Made by a program: the position numbers and the translations under genes. From JAZDGX01 sp964482205 (GTDB taxonomy: Bacteria > Eisenbacteria > RBG-16-71-46 > CAIMUX01 > WJJG01): 64,000 bases of DNA. The stretch covers positions 124,001-188,000 of the forward strand of contig CAYZWI010000003.1 in assembly GCA_964482205.1 (NCBI GenBank), given 5' to 3'. Each line of letters begins with the position of its first letter. Within the stretch, counting starts at the first letter, position 1. Shown here piece by piece: positions 62,904-64,000 of this stretch. The notes beneath the pieces were generated by a model, which saw nothing but the letters and a program-made list of their open reading frames with translations, did no database searches and was not told the DNA's origin.

Positions 62904-64000
62904 ATGAGCGCATCTCCTTCGAACACGGTCCGGCTTGTGGGTCTCGCTTTCTGGATGACGATTGCGCTCGTTCTTCTCTTGCATGCCGCCGCGCCGTGCG
63001 CCTGGGCCTATGCGATCGGCCATACCTCCGCCACGTACACCGATCCGGCGCGTGCCAATCGCTCGATCCCGAGCGAGATCTACTACCCGGCCGACATCGC
63101 GGGCGAGGATGTCCCCGTTGCGCTTCCTCCTGAGGGAGGCTTCCCCGTCGTCGCCTTCGGCCACGGCTTCTTCATGGGCTGGGATTCGTACGCCTACATC
63201 TGGCAGGCGCTCGCTCCCGCCGGCTATGTCGTCGTCCTTCCGCGCACCGAAGGGAGTCTCTTACCCAGCCATGAAGCCTTCGGTCTCGACCTCGCCTTCC
63301 TGATCCGGCGCATGCGCATCGAGGGAGCGACGCCCGGTTCGCGTTTCTACGGCGCGATCTCCGAGCGCGCCGCCGTCGCGGGGCATTCGATGGGCGGAGG
63401 AGCGAGCATGCTCGCCGCGGCGGCCGAGCCGAGCGCCGACGCCATCTTCCATCTCGCCGCCGCCGAGACGAATCCCTCTGCGATCGAAGTGGCCGGCTCC
63501 ATTCTCGCGCCCGCGCTGCTCTTCTCCGGGTCTCACGATTGCGTGACTCCGCCTGCGCAGCATCAACAACCGATGTACGCGGCGCTCGCCTGCGACTGCA
63601 AGACCTGGGTGACGATCACCGGCGCGAGCCACTGTCAATTCGCGGAGTCGAATTTCTACTGCAATCTCGGTGAAGGGGGCTGCCAGGACCCTTCGATTTC
63701 GCGAGCGCAACAGCACGCCTTCGTGACGCAGCTCGTCCTCCCCTGGCTGGACGGCATCCTGAAGAGCGATCCGCAAGGCTGGACGACCTTCCAGGACCTG
63801 CTCGCGTCGCTGAGCGGCATCACGCACGAACAGAGCTGCGCAGCGACGATGGTTCAGGAGCGGGACGAGCCATCGGGTCCGACTCCCTTCCCCACGGCAG
63901 GGATTCTTCTATCGGATCCCACTCCCAACCCTTCGCGCGAGGAAGTTCGCTTGCGCTTTTCGATTCCCGCTCCCGGCCGCGCTCGCATGGACATTCACGA
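62904..64000 (+). CDS. Secreted alpha/beta hydrolase with FlgD-like C-terminus (partial, cut by right edge)
   Basis: I translated this frame by hand; it is open from the ATG at 62904 to the edge (365 codons). Signal peptide about 10-36 (LAFWMTIALVLLLHAAAPCAWA), then FPVVAFGHGFFMGWDSY, a nucleophile elbow GHSMGGGASML (Ser about 161), an acid region FSGSHDCVTPP and a His in ITGASHCQFAESN. This is the dienelactone-hydrolase/chlorophyllase-like (PET-hydrolase-related) branch of alpha/beta hydrolases; substrate unknown. The last visible part, LSDPTPNPSREEVRLRFSIPAPGRARMDIHD, is the start of an FlgD/T9SS-type C-terminal domain, as in the S8, FG-GAP and CotH proteins. A weak ribosome-binding site; a preceding five-codon frame ends in a TGA overlapping this ATG. 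Confidence 0.83.
   Translation, partial: MSASPSNTVRLVGLAFWMTIALVLLLHAAAPCAWAYAIGHTSATYTDPARANRSIPSEIYYPADIAGEDVPVALPPEGGFPVVAFGHGFFMGWDSYAYIWQALAPAGYVVVLPRTEGSLLPSHEAFGLDLAFLIRRMRIEGATPGSRFYGAISERAAVAGHSMGGGASMLAAAAEPSADAIFHLAAAETNPSAIEVAGSILAPALLFSGSHDCVTPPAQHQQPMYAALACDCKTWVTITGASHCQFAESNFYCNLGEGGCQDPSISRAQQHAFVTQLVLPWLDGILKSDPQGWTTFQDLLASLSGITHEQSCAATMVQERDEPSGPTPFPTAGILLSDPTPNPSREEVRLRFSIPAPGRARMDIH

Noticed and set aside
62889..62906. Five-codon leader frame overlapping the hydrolase ATG
   Set aside because: Too short and without a ribosome-binding site to support a regulatory role.

Overview
The window is high-GC bacterial DNA, densely coded, with no rRNA, tRNA, CRISPR array or recognisable transposase. 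Many genes encode exported proteins: Sec signal peptides, lipoproteins, FG-GAP propellers, lamin-tail domains, and C-terminal FlgD/type IX-like Ig domains. With RND metal efflux and a SurA-like chaperone, this points to a diderm of the FCB-superphylum neighbourhood or a related candidate phylum such as Eisenbacteria. That placement is inference from gene content; no phylogenetic marker is present.

Layout. (1) 1-2266, minus: a corrinoid-reactivating protein cut by the left edge, and a non-pyrrolysine MttB-family methyltransferase. (2) 2458-11411: a run of exported proteases (M48, S41, S8, M2) plus a LolA-like protein. (3) 11653-17161: two near-duplicate secreted proteins (B1, B2) bracketing a DUF2723 GT-C glycosyltransferase and a SurA-like protein. 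(4) 17176-21169: a HerA-like ATPase coupled to a DUF4126 membrane protein, a DUF937 protein and an unknown secreted protein. (5) 21408-30860: a 14-repeat FG-GAP protein, then three paralogous secreted proteins (A1-A3), two of which flank another GT-C glycosyltransferase. (6) 31028-35754, minus: a complete branched-chain amino-acid-type ABC importer (livKHMGF order). (7) 35958-49131: an accessory-looking block with a fused MntA-HepT protein, an S46 dipeptidyl-peptidase, a DUF4062-STAND-TPR protein, a DUF1598 lipoprotein, a DUF1848 protein, an ArnT-like transferase and a RecB-nuclease/DUF2075 helicase. (8) 49149-57987, minus: a heavy-metal RND tripartite pump, a Cys-rich small protein, a cupin, and an ECF sigma / membrane regulator / Spy-like sensor set resembling cnrYXH. 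(9) 58278-64000, plus: a CotH-lamin-tail surface protein, an APC amino-acid permease and a secreted alpha/beta hydrolase cut by the right edge.

How it may work together. Five exported peptidase families, a liv-type importer and an APC permease suit a peptide- and amino-acid-using organism. Exported proteins carry two kinds of C-terminus: an ~85-residue FlgD/T9SS-like domain (four proteins) and a short [ST]-W-G-x-[VL]-K-x-x-F tail (five proteins of two unrelated families, A and B). At both loci with the short tail, paralogues flank a GT-C glycosyltransferase. This tail-plus-glycosyltransferase arrangement is the best candidate here for an undescribed sorting, processing or surface-modification system; its function is not demonstrated by the sequence.
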